A stretch of DNA of 64,000 nucleotides from DATFLS01 sp964413425 (GTDB lineage: Bacteria; Fidelibacterota; JAANXI01). The notes under the pieces are model-generated. The model was not told the origin of the DNA. It worked only from the letters and a program-made list of their open reading frames with translations, and ran no database searches. Where the stretch lies: NCBI GenBank assembly GCA_964413425.1, contig CAYPST010000002.1, forward strand, positions 1 to 64,000. The letters run 5' to 3'. Both the position numbers and the translations under genes were made by a program. Each line of letters opens with the position of its first letter. Positions within the stretch are counted from its first letter, which is position 1. Of this stretch, positions 36,690-45,470 are shown in pieces.

Positions 36690-37501
36690 TAGAAGGTATG
36701 AATTGTTGAGGCGAAATTCGTCACAATAAAAAATGAAAATACCACCATGAGAAATCCAAGGATACTGAGCAGGGACGTGCGTTGTCCTCTCCAGTTCAAG
36801 AACAGATGAGTGATTGTTAACGCCAGATAAATCACCCAGTTGACAAACACTACGGTTAATTTAGGATCCCATTCCCAGAAGAATCCCCAGGCTTCTCCGG
36901 CATTGAGCATCCCCAATCCTATTCCAATGGTGAGAAACGCCAGACCAATCAGCACTGACCGGATGTTTAATTTATCCAAAAACTCCAGGGAGGGAAGCCG
37001 GGAGTAAAGCAACCCGAATCGATGTCCTTGAATTTCTTTAAACAAGATGATGTACATCAGGGCAGCGATAAATCCCAGGGCGAAGCTGGCGTATGCCAGC
37101 AACATAAAAGCTACGTGTACCTCAAACATGACATTCTGTAAAATATCTGCCAGGGGCCTGGAGTAATCGATGGTGAGAACGCTGATAGCCTGGACAATAC
37201 TCAGGATGGCTGTCACAAATACGCCGAATTCCTGCTCTTTCAGAAGGAATTCCTGAATGATGTATAAGAAACCGAATAACCACACAAAAGTAGTCGCCGC
37301 CAGGGAAAATTGCCCCAGAGGAAGAATATCTCGCTGTATGGTATACAAAGTGAGCATTATGGAGTGGACAACCAATCCCATCAGCAATGTCAGGGTAGCG
37401 GTCCGCCCCTGGCGCTTGGTGATAAAAAATCGCCAGTAAAACAGCAACCCGAGCAGATACAAGAGTAAAGAGCCAACATGCAGTGCTGATACGATTGCCA
37501 T
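36689..37501 (-). CDS. HemX/CcsA-like cytochrome c assembly membrane protein
   Basis: An integral inner-membrane protein of 270 residues with about eight hydrophobic segments. The tryptophan-rich motif WGFFWEWDPK at 205-214 is the heme-handling signature of the CcsA/CcmC/HemX superfamily; conserved histidines such as His129 and His232 are candidate heme ligands. HemX genes normally stand next to hemA, and here the neighbour is a regulator with a HemA-like half; the stop and start codons overlap by one base. It may deliver heme to apocytochromes or tune heme synthesis. Size alone favours HemX over full-length CcsA, but I cannot separate them firmly. Confidence 0.85.
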   Translation of the reverse strand: MAIVSALHVGSLLLYLLGLLFYWRFFITKRQGRTATLTLLMGLVVHSIMLTLYTIQRDILPLGQFSLAATTFVWLFGFLYIIQEFLLKEQEFGVFVTAILSIVQAISVLTIDYSRPLADILQNVMFEVHVAFMLLAYASFALGFIAALMYIILFKEIQGHRFGLLYSRLPSLEFLDKLNIRSVLIGLAFLTIGIGLGMLNAGEAWGFFWEWDPKLTVVFVNWVIYLALTITHLFLNWRGQRTSLLSILGFLMVVFSFFIVTNFASTIHTF

Positions 37502-37648
37502 GCGTTTCCCTGTTCAATTACCCCCCGGAATAAAAATGATTTTTCCTGCATTTATGCGTGGACTGGGCAGGCAAAATCTGGGCATCCGGATCCCTTTGTT
37601 TACACTCTCTGGCATCACATTGAAACCTATAAAATACGAAAATTAATT

Positions 37649-38095
37649 TTATATCAAACGGACTTCTGACAGTCGCGCATTTTCTTTGATACGAATGCCC
37701 GCATTCCCCACGTGGATTAGTGTGAATAAGGGGTTCTTTGACGCCGTGATGACCTCCGTGGGATGGGTTACTCCTGCTTTGAGGGCCTGCGACCAGATTT
37801 GCAGGAGCACCCCGGAGTTTTCCGGCACTGAGACACCCTCGTTAAACTCAACCTGGTACGTTCCCGAATCCAGCGTCCACCAGCCGTATTTGTCGTCTTT
37901 GGCCTTACGTTCTGCTTCCATCCACTCAACGTCGGCTTCAGCGTATTCGCTTCCACCGAAATCCAGAGCGCCCGCCGTCCTCAGGCGACCCACCCGTCCA
38001 ACCGTCAGGAACGCCAGATTGCCGTCTTCCGGAAACTGAGTAGGCTCGTGAATAATATTTTGCAGCATATTTTTCAGTTCATCGGTTGTTGACAT
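37649..38095 (-). CDS. Small protein with dUTPase/dCTP-deaminase-like appearance
   Basis: A 148-residue cytoplasmic protein, preceded by TAGGAGG seven bases before the ATG. The beta-rich central part (DSGTYQVEFNEGVSVPENSGVLLQIWSQ, here in shortened reading) and the final HVGNAGIRIKENARLSEVRLI resemble the trimeric dUTPase/dCTP deaminase fold in layout, especially the closing beta-strands. I do not see the exact catalytic motifs, so the family call is weak and function is open. It is the first gene after the candidate 6S-like RNA on the same strand. Confidence 0.55.
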   Translation of the reverse strand: MSTTDELKNMLQNIIHEPTQFPEDGNLAFLTVGRVGRLRTAGALDFGGSEYAEADVEWMEAERKAKDDKYGWWTLDSGTYQVEFNEGVSVPENSGVLLQIWSQALKAGVTHPTEVITASKNPLFTLIHVGNAGIRIKENARLSEVRLI

Positions 38096-38297
38096 AACAT
38101 CCTCCTAAGGAATCTCAGGTTGTCGCTTACAGTATATTTTACGATATCTCACGTTCTTTCTCTACCCTTGTTCCTGTCTAATGCAACAAAGAACATGGGG
38201 TTACCAGCAGTGCATGCCAGATGGTAGCACAACGACAATTTCTATTATTTTGAAGCAGACGGGATCGACAACTGATGCACAACAAACGGAAGAGATC
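38096..38297. promoter_or_regulatory. Upstream region of the dUTPase-like gene
   Basis: About 200 bases between the RNA terminator and the gene at 38095. TAGGAGG is the ribosome site; AT-rich words (TAAAATATACT on the minus strand near 38140) could serve as a -10 region, but no clear -35 pairs with them. Confidence 0.3.
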
Positions 38298-38332
38298 AAA
38301 AAAATGCGGGCTGAAGTACAACTTCAGCCCGC
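38298..38332 (-). terminator. Rho-independent terminator of the small RNA
   Basis: Perfect 12-bp stem GCGGGCTGAAGT / ACTTCAGCCCGC (38306-38317 and 38321-38332) with a three-base loop; on the minus strand it is followed by A and seven T residues. It is the strongest terminator in the window. Confidence 0.88.
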
Positions 38333-38512
38333 CTGAGGATCTACAGCCATGGCGACTTACGAGTTACAGAACCCTATTATCACAGTGGGTGCCTCCCGGT
38401 GTACTTCAAACTTCCTTTACCCCGACGGGTCGGGGAAGGCCTGTTTTCCATACCCGGAGCGTAGCTCCCTCATGTTAGGTTGATGGTTCTGTTTTACGGC
38501 GCCATAACTGTA
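38298..38512 (-). ncRNA. Candidate 6S-like small RNA
   Basis: On the minus strand the sequence folds into one long irregular rod: CTACAG/CTGTAG and ATGGCG/CGCCAT form the closing stem (38500-38513 with 38341-38354), ACAGAACC/GGTTCTGT the next (38485-38492 with 38366-38373), then a wide central bubble and a terminal arm with CCCCGA/TCGGGG at its tip. A perfect terminator ends it. A rod with a central bubble, its own promoter and about 200 bases is the build of 6S RNA, which binds the housekeeping RNA polymerase. The sequence itself does not match a 6S consensus I can recall, so another structured RNA is possible. Confidence 0.55.
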
Positions 38513-38535
38513 GAATTCGAATACGCCTCTGTCAA
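38507..38535 (-). promoter_or_regulatory. Promoter of the small RNA
   Basis: On the minus strand TTGACA (38530-38535) is followed after exactly 17 bases by TACAGT (38507-38512). This predicts a start near 38500 and a transcript of about 200 bases ending at the terminator. If so, the outer CTACAG/CTGTAG pairing is only partly transcribed. Confidence 0.6.
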
Positions 38536-38601
38536 ATATCTGTGTGAAATATAGAGGTATTCACCAGAGGATTGCAAGCCTCGATTGGAAAAGTTCTCCT
38601 T

Positions 38602-39816
38602 TTACGATGCCGGAGGGGCAGCCTCCACTCTGTGCACCATTCCCTCTGTATGGGCAATTGTTCGAGCGCCGACCGAATCTCCCCAGACATTCACAGTGGT
38701 TCTCACCATATCCAAAATACGATCCACCGCACTGATCAATCCGATCCCCTCCAGGGGGAGATTCACCTGATTCAAGACAATAATCATGGTGACCAGGCCG
38801 GCGGAAGGGATTCCGGCAGCCCCGATTGCAGCCAGCGTGGCGGTAATGACGATCAGCAGTTGCTGGCCGAATGCTAAATCAATTCCATAGGCTTGCGCGA
38901 TAAAGATAGCGGCCACGGCTTCATATAACGCGGTGCCGTCCATGTTAATGGTTGCACCCAGAGGCAGGACAAAACTGGAGATGGAATTGTCCACCCCGGC
39001 ATGCTCTTCGATCGATTCCAGGGTCACAGGCAGAGATGCAGAGCTGCTGGAGGTGCTGAAGGCTGTTGCCAGTGCGGCGGACATATCTCTGGCAAACTCC
39101 ACCGGCTTCCCTTTCCCGAACACCCGTAACAGAAACGGCAAAAAAATCAGTCCGTGGATGAATAACCCGAGGAGCACGGTGGCCATATATTTTGTCAGAT
39201 CAAAAATGACCTCCCACCCAGTCTCAGCCACGATCACCGCCATGAGCGCAAACACTCCATAGGGAGCCAATTCCATGATCCAGTGTGTCATTTTCATCAT
39301 GACGGCATTCAGTGAGTCAAAGAACCGGATCAGAGGCTGTGCCTTTTCCTTGAGCGTGGTCAGAACAATGCCAAACAGGATAGAGAAGAAGATTATGGCC
39401 AGCATATCCATTTCCACAACGGCCTGGAACGGATTGGCCGGCACAATGCCCAGGAGCGTGTCAATCAGCGAGGGAGGTGCCTGTTCCGGGGTCTCCTGCA
39501 GAGCAAGGTCAACACCTACCCCGGGATTTATAATATTGACCAGAATAATACCAATAATAACCGCAGCCGCTGTGGTGGTAAGATAATAAAGAACGGTCTT
39601 CCCGCCTAACCTGCCCAGCCGCCGGGGATCACCGATATCCGCCACGCCCATGATGACCGAGGCAATAATCAATGGGACGATGATCATTTTTAATAACTTA
39701 ATGAATAACTGCCCCAGAGGATCAATGAAAGTAAGAGCTTCCCCGAATATCCATCCGGCAAAAAAACCCAGAACGATTCCAAGGATTATTTTGGTCGAGA
39801 GCGACAATTTCGGCAT
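38602..39816 (-). CDS. Dicarboxylate/amino acid:cation symporter (DAACS, GltP/DctA type)
   Basis: An inner-membrane sodium- or proton-coupled symporter for glutamate, aspartate or C4-dicarboxylates. The serine-rich re-entrant loop SSSSASLPVT, the NMDGTALY motif, GIPSAG and the final DRILDMVRTTVNVWGD are the family landmarks. From the ATG at 39816 (AGGAAG eight bases upstream) it is 404 residues; an upstream in-frame Met would add 12 residues with no ribosome site. It stands alone upstream of the small RNA gene on the same strand and is divergent from the small membrane proteins. Substrate choice cannot be settled by eye. Confidence 0.93.
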   Translation of the reverse strand: MPKLSLSTKIILGIVLGFFAGWIFGEALTFIDPLGQLFIKLLKMIIVPLIIASVIMGVADIGDPRRLGRLGGKTVLYYLTTTAAAVIIGIILVNIINPGVGVDLALQETPEQAPPSLIDTLLGIVPANPFQAVVEMDMLAIIFFSILFGIVLTTLKEKAQPLIRFFDSLNAVMMKMTHWIMELAPYGVFALMAVIVAETGWEVIFDLTKYMATVLLGLFIHGLIFLPFLLRVFGKGKPVEFARDMSAALATAFSTSSSSASLPVTLESIEEHAGVDNSISSFVLPLGATINMDGTALYEAVAAIFIAQAYGIDLAFGQQLLIVITATLAAIGAAGIPSAGLVTMIIVLNQVNLPLEGIGLISAVDRILDMVRTTVNVWGDSVGARTIAHTEGMVHRVEAAPPAS

Positions 39817-40104
39817 GGGTGTTCTTCCTGACTCGTGAACTTGATTATTCAAATTACCCGGCTAACCGGCACGCTGAAAGTTGGATTATTATATCGGGAC
39901 CGGAGTATAATTGCAAGCAGAAAGCCCCTGAATGCAAAAAATTCCAGGAAGCCCCTGTCCATCAACTTCCATACCCTTCTCTTATCAACAGAAAAGAAGG
40001 AAAGAATGGTAATGTGTCGCGGTTAGCCCGTTTGTCCGGTTCGCTCTTGAGAAGTGCCCATGTCTTTCGCTTGCGTTTTACCGAGGGGGCATCTAATTTT
40101 CAGC
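39817..40104. other. Divergent intergenic region
   Basis: About 290 bases between the symporter and a small membrane-protein gene. A 235-codon open frame covers it but overlaps the better-supported gene at 40105 in another frame, so I reject it. No promoter stands out. Confidence 0.4.
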
Positions 40105-40518
40105 ATGTCGTCAAAAAAAATCACATTGTCATTTCCTTTGCAGCTTGCCCTTTTCGGAATTTTCATCTTGAACCTGGCCATCGGTATCCTCCACTTATTA
40201 GGCAAATTAGTGGCAGCCAGGTTTCCGTTATGGGTAGTCATTCCTTTTGTCACAGCAGTTCTGTCGATCTTCATGAGCTGGCAAATCCTTCAACTGATCA
40301 ACTCGAACCAGGTGAATTACGGATTCCAGCTGGGTGGTTTATGGACGATATCCACCTCTCTCATCGATTTCTTATTATATATTCTCCCAAGCCAGGAAAC
40401 CGTAACGAATACCTATGCGAAGTTAGGCGACCAGTTACTTATCCATTATCTGGTCATCCTGGCGGCTCCTACGGTAGTGGGATTTGTTCACTTCCTGCGA
40501 TCGAAACAACAGGAGTAA
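40105..40518 (+). CDS. Small four-helix membrane protein, unknown
   Basis: Not recognised. A 137-residue protein with four hydrophobic segments, starting MSSKKITLSF. GAGGGGG lies about 14 bases upstream, a little far; an earlier in-frame start at 40054 is possible. It is four bases upstream of a second small membrane protein gene on the same strand, so the two are probably co-transcribed and may work as a pair. No motifs or charged catalytic residues are visible. Confidence 0.6.
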   Translation: MSSKKITLSFPLQLALFGIFILNLAIGILHLLGKLVAARFPLWVVIPFVTAVLSIFMSWQILQLINSNQVNYGFQLGGLWTISTSLIDFLLYILPSQETVTNTYAKLGDQLLIHYLVILAAPTVVGFVHFLRSKQQE

Positions 40519-40522
40519 CGTT

Positions 40523-40924
40523 ATGACAGCAAAGAAATCATCTCAAGATATGAAAGAGCGGGAGCCCCGGACTGCAGAAACGTCCGGGACAGCGATTATC
40601 ACCCGAATATTCGGATTGCTGGTGATGCTGGCAGGCGTGGCAATGATGATTGTCCCGTTGATTAGCGGCGTCGGAACGACGCTAACGCTGTTCGCCTTTC
40701 TCTTCTCCGGAGTTGGATGTATTACCATCGGATACGGACTTCTGCAAATCTACCTTTGGGGGCTGTACCTCCTGATTGTTGCGGACTTCTGCGCCATCGT
40801 CTCCTTAATATTCACGTATAAAACACTGCCTTTCTTCAAAAGTTTTTTCATTGTCCTGTGCCTGATCATTGCCGGGTACTTCATTGTGAATCGGGAGATT
40901 TTCAAACAGAGCAAATTCATCTAG
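40523..40924 (+). CDS. Small multi-helix membrane protein, unknown
   Basis: Not recognised. 133 residues with a charged N-terminal 35 residues followed by four closely spaced hydrophobic segments, the layout of many uncharacterised FCB membrane proteins. AGGAG lies nine bases before the ATG at 40523, which I prefer over an in-frame Met inside the preceding gene. It follows its neighbour by four bases and precedes the SPT-like gene by about 110. Confidence 0.62.
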   Translation: MTAKKSSQDMKEREPRTAETSGTAIITRIFGLLVMLAGVAMMIVPLISGVGTTLTLFAFLFSGVGCITIGYGLLQIYLWGLYLLIVADFCAIVSLIFTYKTLPFFKSFFIVLCLIIAGYFIVNREIFKQSKFI

Positions 40925-41036
40925 CTCCCGTACCGGCATGGGAACAGAATACTCGTTGCGGCAGAGGAAGTATTTGGTTAAACTCCACCATATTTTGCCG
41001 GCGAATGACGAGTGAATACGAGTAATTGAGGAAAGC

Positions 41037-42221
41037 ATGGACATTTTTGAAAAATGTATGAACTTCACTGATGCACAGCAGGCACGGGATGAAGGTTGGT
41101 ATCCGTATTTCATTCCCATTACCGAAAATAAGGCAGGACGCGCTATTGTCGACGGGGTGGAGCGGATTATGATCGGTTCGAATAATTACCTCGGGCTCAC
41201 CTATCATCCGGAGGTGCTGCAGGCAGCGAAGGAAGCCATCGATAAATACGGCAGCGGTTGTACCGGCAGTCGCTTTTTAAATGGCACCCTCGACTCTCAC
41301 ATCGAACTGGAAGAGACTCTGGCTGATTTCACGGAACAGGAAGCTGCGCTGGTGTACAGTACCGGATATCAGACAAACCTGGGTGTGATCAGCACGCTGG
41401 TTGGGAAAAGCGATTATGCCATCATGGATAAATTAAATCATGCCAGTATTGTGGATGGCGGGTTGCTGTCTTTTGGTGATATTATTCGTTTCCGTCATAA
41501 CGACATGGAAGATCTGGATCGGGTTCTGGCAAAATTAAACGACGAATCCGGGAAACTGATTGTCGTAGATGGGGTTTTTTCCATGGAAGGTGATATTGCG
41601 CCTCTCCCGGAGATCATAGAGATTGCCAGAAAATACGGGGCCCGGGTCATGGTAGACGACGCCCACTCGATTGGTGTCCTCGGCGAGAACGGCCGGGGCA
41701 CCGCAGAATACTTCGGAGTGGAAGACGAAGTGGATTTAATCATGGGAACCTTCAGTAAATCCTTTGCCTGCGTCGGGGGATTCGTGGCCGGAAAATTCGA
41801 AGTGATCGATTATCTCAAACACATTTCCCGGAGTATGATTTTCAGCGCCGGGCTGCCGCCCAGTGCCGTGGCAACAGTGCTGGCTGCGGTGAAGATCATC
41901 CGTGAGGAACCGGAACGACGCCAGCATCTCTGGGATATCACTCACTACGTGATGGATGGACTCCGCGATCTGGAATTTGATATCGGGGAAACGCAGACGC
42001 CAATTATCCCGGTCATTATCGGGGATAATATGAAAACCTTCTCCTTCTGGCGGGCCTTGTATCAGGATGGCGTGTATTCAAATCCCGTTGTCTCTCCGGC
42101 AGTCCCTGAAAAATCGTCTCGATTGCGTACCAGTTATATGGCCAGCCATACTTTTGAACAAATGGATATCGTCCTGGAAAAATTCGAACATCATGGCAAA
42201 AAATTCGGACTTATCTCGTAA
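41037..42221 (+). CDS. Alpha-oxoamine synthase (serine palmitoyltransferase / KBL type)
   Basis: A fold-type I PLP enzyme that condenses an amino acid with an acyl-CoA. The PLP lysine is Lys241 in GTFSKSFACVGG; His135 stacks on the ring, and Asp207/His210 are in VMVDDAHSIG. GSGCTGSRFLNGT is shared by serine palmitoyltransferase, 2-amino-3-ketobutyrate ligase and AONS. The GWYPYF N-terminus and overall look favour the bacterial serine palmitoyltransferase, first step of sphingolipid synthesis, as in many FCB bacteria, but no other sphingolipid gene is in the window. 394 residues is normal. GAGGA lies just upstream. The DUF885 gene overlaps its end by 29 bases. Confidence 0.85.
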   Translation: MDIFEKCMNFTDAQQARDEGWYPYFIPITENKAGRAIVDGVERIMIGSNNYLGLTYHPEVLQAAKEAIDKYGSGCTGSRFLNGTLDSHIELEETLADFTEQEAALVYSTGYQTNLGVISTLVGKSDYAIMDKLNHASIVDGGLLSFGDIIRFRHNDMEDLDRVLAKLNDESGKLIVVDGVFSMEGDIAPLPEIIEIARKYGARVMVDDAHSIGVLGENGRGTAEYFGVEDEVDLIMGTFSKSFACVGGFVAGKFEVIDYLKHISRSMIFSAGLPPSAVATVLAAVKIIREEPERRQHLWDITHYVMDGLRDLEFDIGETQTPIIPVIIGDNMKTFSFWRALYQDGVYSNPVVSPAVPEKSSRLRTSYMASHTFEQMDIVLEKFEHHGKKFGLIS

Positions 42222-43989
42222 CACCCGAAATATACCCCCCGGAAAACGACTGATTCTGCTTCTGGCCCCCCTGCTGCTTTTTGCGTTCATCACCTGCGAG
42301 GAGACCACAGATCAACAGTTTACTTCGATTACCGAACGCTTTTTCGAAACCTACTTTCAGCTGCATCCCATCGATGCCACCTGGGCCGGGATTCACGAAT
42401 ATGACCATCTGCTGGATGATCTGGACCAGCAGTCCAGGCGTACCGAACGAACCCTGTATCACTCCACACTGAAAAGATTAGCCGATGTCAATCCGGAGCA
42501 TCTCACCGGGCAGAATCGGGTTGATTATCGGATTCTCCGGAACTCCCTCCGTCATCAGTTGTTCCGCCTGGATACGCTGCGCGAATACACCTGGAATCCG
42601 ATGATGTATATCCATGACGCCGGAAATGCTGTTATCACCCTGGCCATGCAGTCGCAGACGCCGCCCGAAAACAGCCTCCCACAATTAACGGCACGATTGC
42701 GCGGAATCGCCTCCTGGTTAAATCAAGCATATCAATCACTCCAGACGACGACTGTAGTTCACGGGGAATACGCTGTACAGCAAGCCAGGGATCTGGCAGC
42801 CTTTTTTCGCCAGGACCGCTTGTTCGCCTACTTCGATACGCTGACAACGGAATCCGCCGATGAAATTCACCGGGCCGCAGAATCCGCTGCCCAGGGACTG
42901 GAGAATTATGCCGCCCGGATAGAGAATAATCTGCTGCCGCGCTCGGAACGAACCTTCCGGCTGGGACCGGACTTATACTGGAAAGAACTCCAATATATCA
43001 TGGGGCCCGGATGGACGTCAGAAGCCATTGACTCGCGGGCGGAGGCCTCCGTCACCGAGCTGCAGAACCAGATGTACGACATCGCCGATACCCTGGCGTA
43101 TAACTGGTGGAATATCAGATACTCCAATCCTTCTCGACAGCATAAATTGCGCGTCATTCGAATGGTGATGGATCGTATTTCCGATAATTACCCTCCGGCG
43201 TCAGAAACACACTCGTATCTGTCCTCCCAAATCAATCAACTCCGGGACTTTGTCAGTCAACACAAAATCATCAACCAGACCCCTGTATGGACCTTTCGTA
43301 TACTCCCGACCTCGCCCCATCATTTGCAGACATCGTTCACCTCTCTGCAGCAATTGGGTCCGCTGAATGCTGAGGATATCACAGTGCTGTACGTCAAACC
43401 AATCCCTGCGAGGTGGTCTTCCCAGCAGACGGAAAGTTATTTGCGAGAATTTAATCGATTTGCCCAACAGCTGGTACTGATTCGCGACGTTTTGCCGGGT
43501 ATAGCCACCTTCCGATATTATTCCAATCGGTATCCGTCACTGGTCCGCAATATGTTCTCGAATACACCTGTCAGGCAAGGTTGGGGAGCGTACTGTGAAC
43601 GGTTGATGCTTGAAGAAGGATGGGGACTGAATAATCCCCGTATCCGGCTCATGCAGCTCAAACGCGAAATTCAAACTGCCATCGATGCCCTCATCGACCA
43701 GCGCGTGCATACACAAAACCTCTCGCGTTCAGAGGCCATTACCCTGATGACAGAACAGGGCTTTCGTACCACGAGTGCCGCCGCTGAACGGTGGCGGTTC
43801 CTTCAATTGACCCCCTGTGAATCCGTAGCCACCTTCGTTGGCAAGGAAAACCTCTGGGATCTCCGAAGGAAATACGCCCGGAACGCCGGCAGTGATTTTT
43901 CGTTGTTGGATTTTCATAAACGGGTGTTGGAATACGGCGCAATTCCAATCAGTGCTCTTCGCCAATTATTACTGGAGAATACACTCTGA
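42193..43989 (+). CDS. DUF885-family lipoprotein
   Basis: A 598-residue secreted lipoprotein of the DUF885 family, whose members look like zinc-dependent carboxypeptidases but are mostly uncharacterised. The signal ends FAFITC, so Cys35 should be lipidated. Family features include LHPIDATWAGIHEYD near the N-terminus, GWGAYCERLMLEEGWG in the middle, and CESVATFVGKENLWDLRRKY near the end. The start I chose overlaps the SPT-like gene by 29 bases; an upstream in-frame Met would overlap it more. Its stop overlaps the ATG of the next gene (TGATG). I do not see an HExxH pair, so catalytic activity is open. Confidence 0.83.
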   Translation: MAKNSDLSRNTRNIPPGKRLILLLAPLLLFAFITCEETTDQQFTSITERFFETYFQLHPIDATWAGIHEYDHLLDDLDQQSRRTERTLYHSTLKRLADVNPEHLTGQNRVDYRILRNSLRHQLFRLDTLREYTWNPMMYIHDAGNAVITLAMQSQTPPENSLPQLTARLRGIASWLNQAYQSLQTTTVVHGEYAVQQARDLAAFFRQDRLFAYFDTLTTESADEIHRAAESAAQGLENYAARIENNLLPRSERTFRLGPDLYWKELQYIMGPGWTSEAIDSRAEASVTELQNQMYDIADTLAYNWWNIRYSNPSRQHKLRVIRMVMDRISDNYPPASETHSYLSSQINQLRDFVSQHKIINQTPVWTFRILPTSPHHLQTSFTSLQQLGPLNAEDITVLYVKPIPARWSSQQTESYLREFNRFAQQLVLIRDVLPGIATFRYYSNRYPSLVRNMFSNTPVRQGWGAYCERLMLEEGWGLNNPRIRLMQLKREIQTAIDALIDQRVHTQNLSRSEAITLMTEQGFRTTSAAAERWRFLQLTPCESVATFVGKENLWDLRRKYARNAGSDFSLLDFHKRVLEYGAIPISALRQLLLENTL

Positions 43990-44342
43990 TGCCGAAATGG
44001 GGCATTGGGCTGATCAGCAGTGCGATCATAATCGGACTACTCTTAATTTTTTTCGGGCGAGACTTCTACCCGGACCTGTCCACTTCGTATGGCATTGGCT
44101 GGATCATCTTCACCGGGATCCTCACCGGGGGATGCGCTGGAATTATTCTCCAGCGTTTTTTTCTCTCTCTTTTTGTTGGTGTTGGCTGGGCGGGTATCAT
44201 TGGTGGATTGCTGTTTCTCCTGCTCTCGCTGCACCCGGCAATCCCCTGCTACCCAACCCTTGCGCTGGGAGTCCTCACTGGAATACTTTCCGGTACGATC
44301 ATTCAACTCTGGCCTGTCATCGATCAACCTCGGGATGGTTGA
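43989..44342 (+). CDS. Small membrane protein, unknown
   Basis: Not recognised. 117 residues with about four hydrophobic segments, glycine-rich in the middle (GGCAGIILQ). It starts inside the stop codon of the DUF885 gene (TGATG), so it is translated with it and probably belongs to the same function. The codon use and overlap make it very likely real despite its size. Confidence 0.7.
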   Translation: MPKWGIGLISSAIIIGLLLIFFGRDFYPDLSTSYGIGWIIFTGILTGGCAGIILQRFFLSLFVGVGWAGIIGGLLFLLLSLHPAIPCYPTLALGVLTGILSGTIIQLWPVIDQPRDG

Positions 44343-44654
44343 AATTCCCAGAGGTCAGGAGTGTCTGGAACAACGGTCACTCTCCCTCATCTCTGCGATA
44401 GGTTCTCTCTTCCGGGGCGGCGTATATGCCACATCCAACTGCTTAACAAGCTTTTGCCCCTCTGCAGTCTCTCCCCGGGATGTCCGGAGTAAGAATTGAG
44501 AAGGAAAAATACTTGTGAGCCTTTCTCTGCAGGGTGGTCGCAGGGATCCCGAGAACGAGATTCATCCGCATAAAACATGTTTGATGAACACCCGGATTCA
44601 TTTTATTGATGCATCTCGAAAACGCGTACTATCAATAGACGAGTATATCGAGTC
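44343..44654. other. Convergent intergenic region
   Basis: About 310 bases between two converging genes. I see no gene, repeat or clear terminator in it; the short open frames are accidental in composition. Confidence 0.4.
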
Positions 44655-45092
44655 CTACTCCTCTATAATCTCGCGAATGCCGAGCAGTTTTCTGATAAAT
44701 TCTTCCAATGAGGCTGCCAGTTCCGCCCGCGTCTCGACCGTGGGATGTTCGAAATACTCCGTCATTACCTTTTCCAGCATACGGCTGAAACTGTTGAATT
44801 CGCTCAAGAGCCGGTCCGCCCCTTCCTCTTCCTCTGAGGTCAACGGTAACTCGACTATCATTTTGTTTCTTCGGATTGCCAGATAGTACAAGGGGGTATC
44901 ATCGTCCAGAATAGTCATATAGGGCAGCAGATGCTTTGCTGCCAGGGCATGGTCATGTTCTGCCTCATCCACCATGCGATACAATTGATTGGCCGTTACG
45001 CACAACGCTTCGGCAATCTGGGTGGCGGACTTCCCCGAACGGCGAAACATCAGATGGATGACTTCATCCATGGTATATTTATCTAATTTCAT
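44655..45092 (-). CDS. Phage CII/Cp76-like regulatory protein
   Basis: A 145-residue protein beginning MKLDKYTMDEVIHLMF, with a helix-turn-helix-like SATQIAEALCVTANQLYRMV and then LYYLAIRRNKMIVELP, a pattern like the phage regulatory CII (Cp76) family. The C-terminal half is helical and acidic. The ATG at 45092 has GGAG eight bases upstream; longer upstream frames have no support. It is divergent from an XRE-type regulator gene about 380 bases away, a CI/CII-like arrangement without other phage genes. Confidence 0.6.
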   Translation of the reverse strand: MKLDKYTMDEVIHLMFRRSGKSATQIAEALCVTANQLYRMVDEAEHDHALAAKHLLPYMTILDDDTPLYYLAIRRNKMIVELPLTSEEEEGADRLLSEFNSFSRMLEKVMTEYFEHPTVETRAELAASLEEFIRKLLGIREIIEE

Positions 45093-45470
45093 ATCCGAAC
45101 TCCGGTTATACTGCACTGACTGCCTGGTAAGAGCACCAGTCCTGGCTGTATTTCTAATTGCTCTCTCCATGCCAGACGTGTATCTTTTATATATTGAACA
45201 AGAACGAAGAAGCCCAAGAACAGAGTTCTCATCAACCCGGCCGGACGGAGCCGGTAATAGCGGAACATTATGAATGCAATACCTCCTCGACACAAGTTTG
45301 GGAAACAGATCGTCTCTGGTTTGTGGCCTCCGGCTGGGATAAGTGCATATTCGTCCAAGGTGATGGGCCTTAAATTTTATTCTCTCTGTACAGTGCCTGC
45401 TGCAAATATTTCTCTGGTCTATCGCGAATATAGGCCAGAACTGACCCATAATCAAGCTTAAAGTCCACAT
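45093..45470. promoter_or_regulatory. Divergent control region between two DNA-binding proteins
   Basis: About 380 bases between divergent regulator genes. No clear repeats or promoter pairs could be picked by eye, but this is where cross-regulation of the two would act. Confidence 0.35.

Noticed and set aside
39819..40526. 235-codon plus-strand open frame over the divergent region
   Set aside because: It overlaps the small membrane-protein gene at 40105 in another frame; its translation is not protein-like and it lacks a ribosome site.
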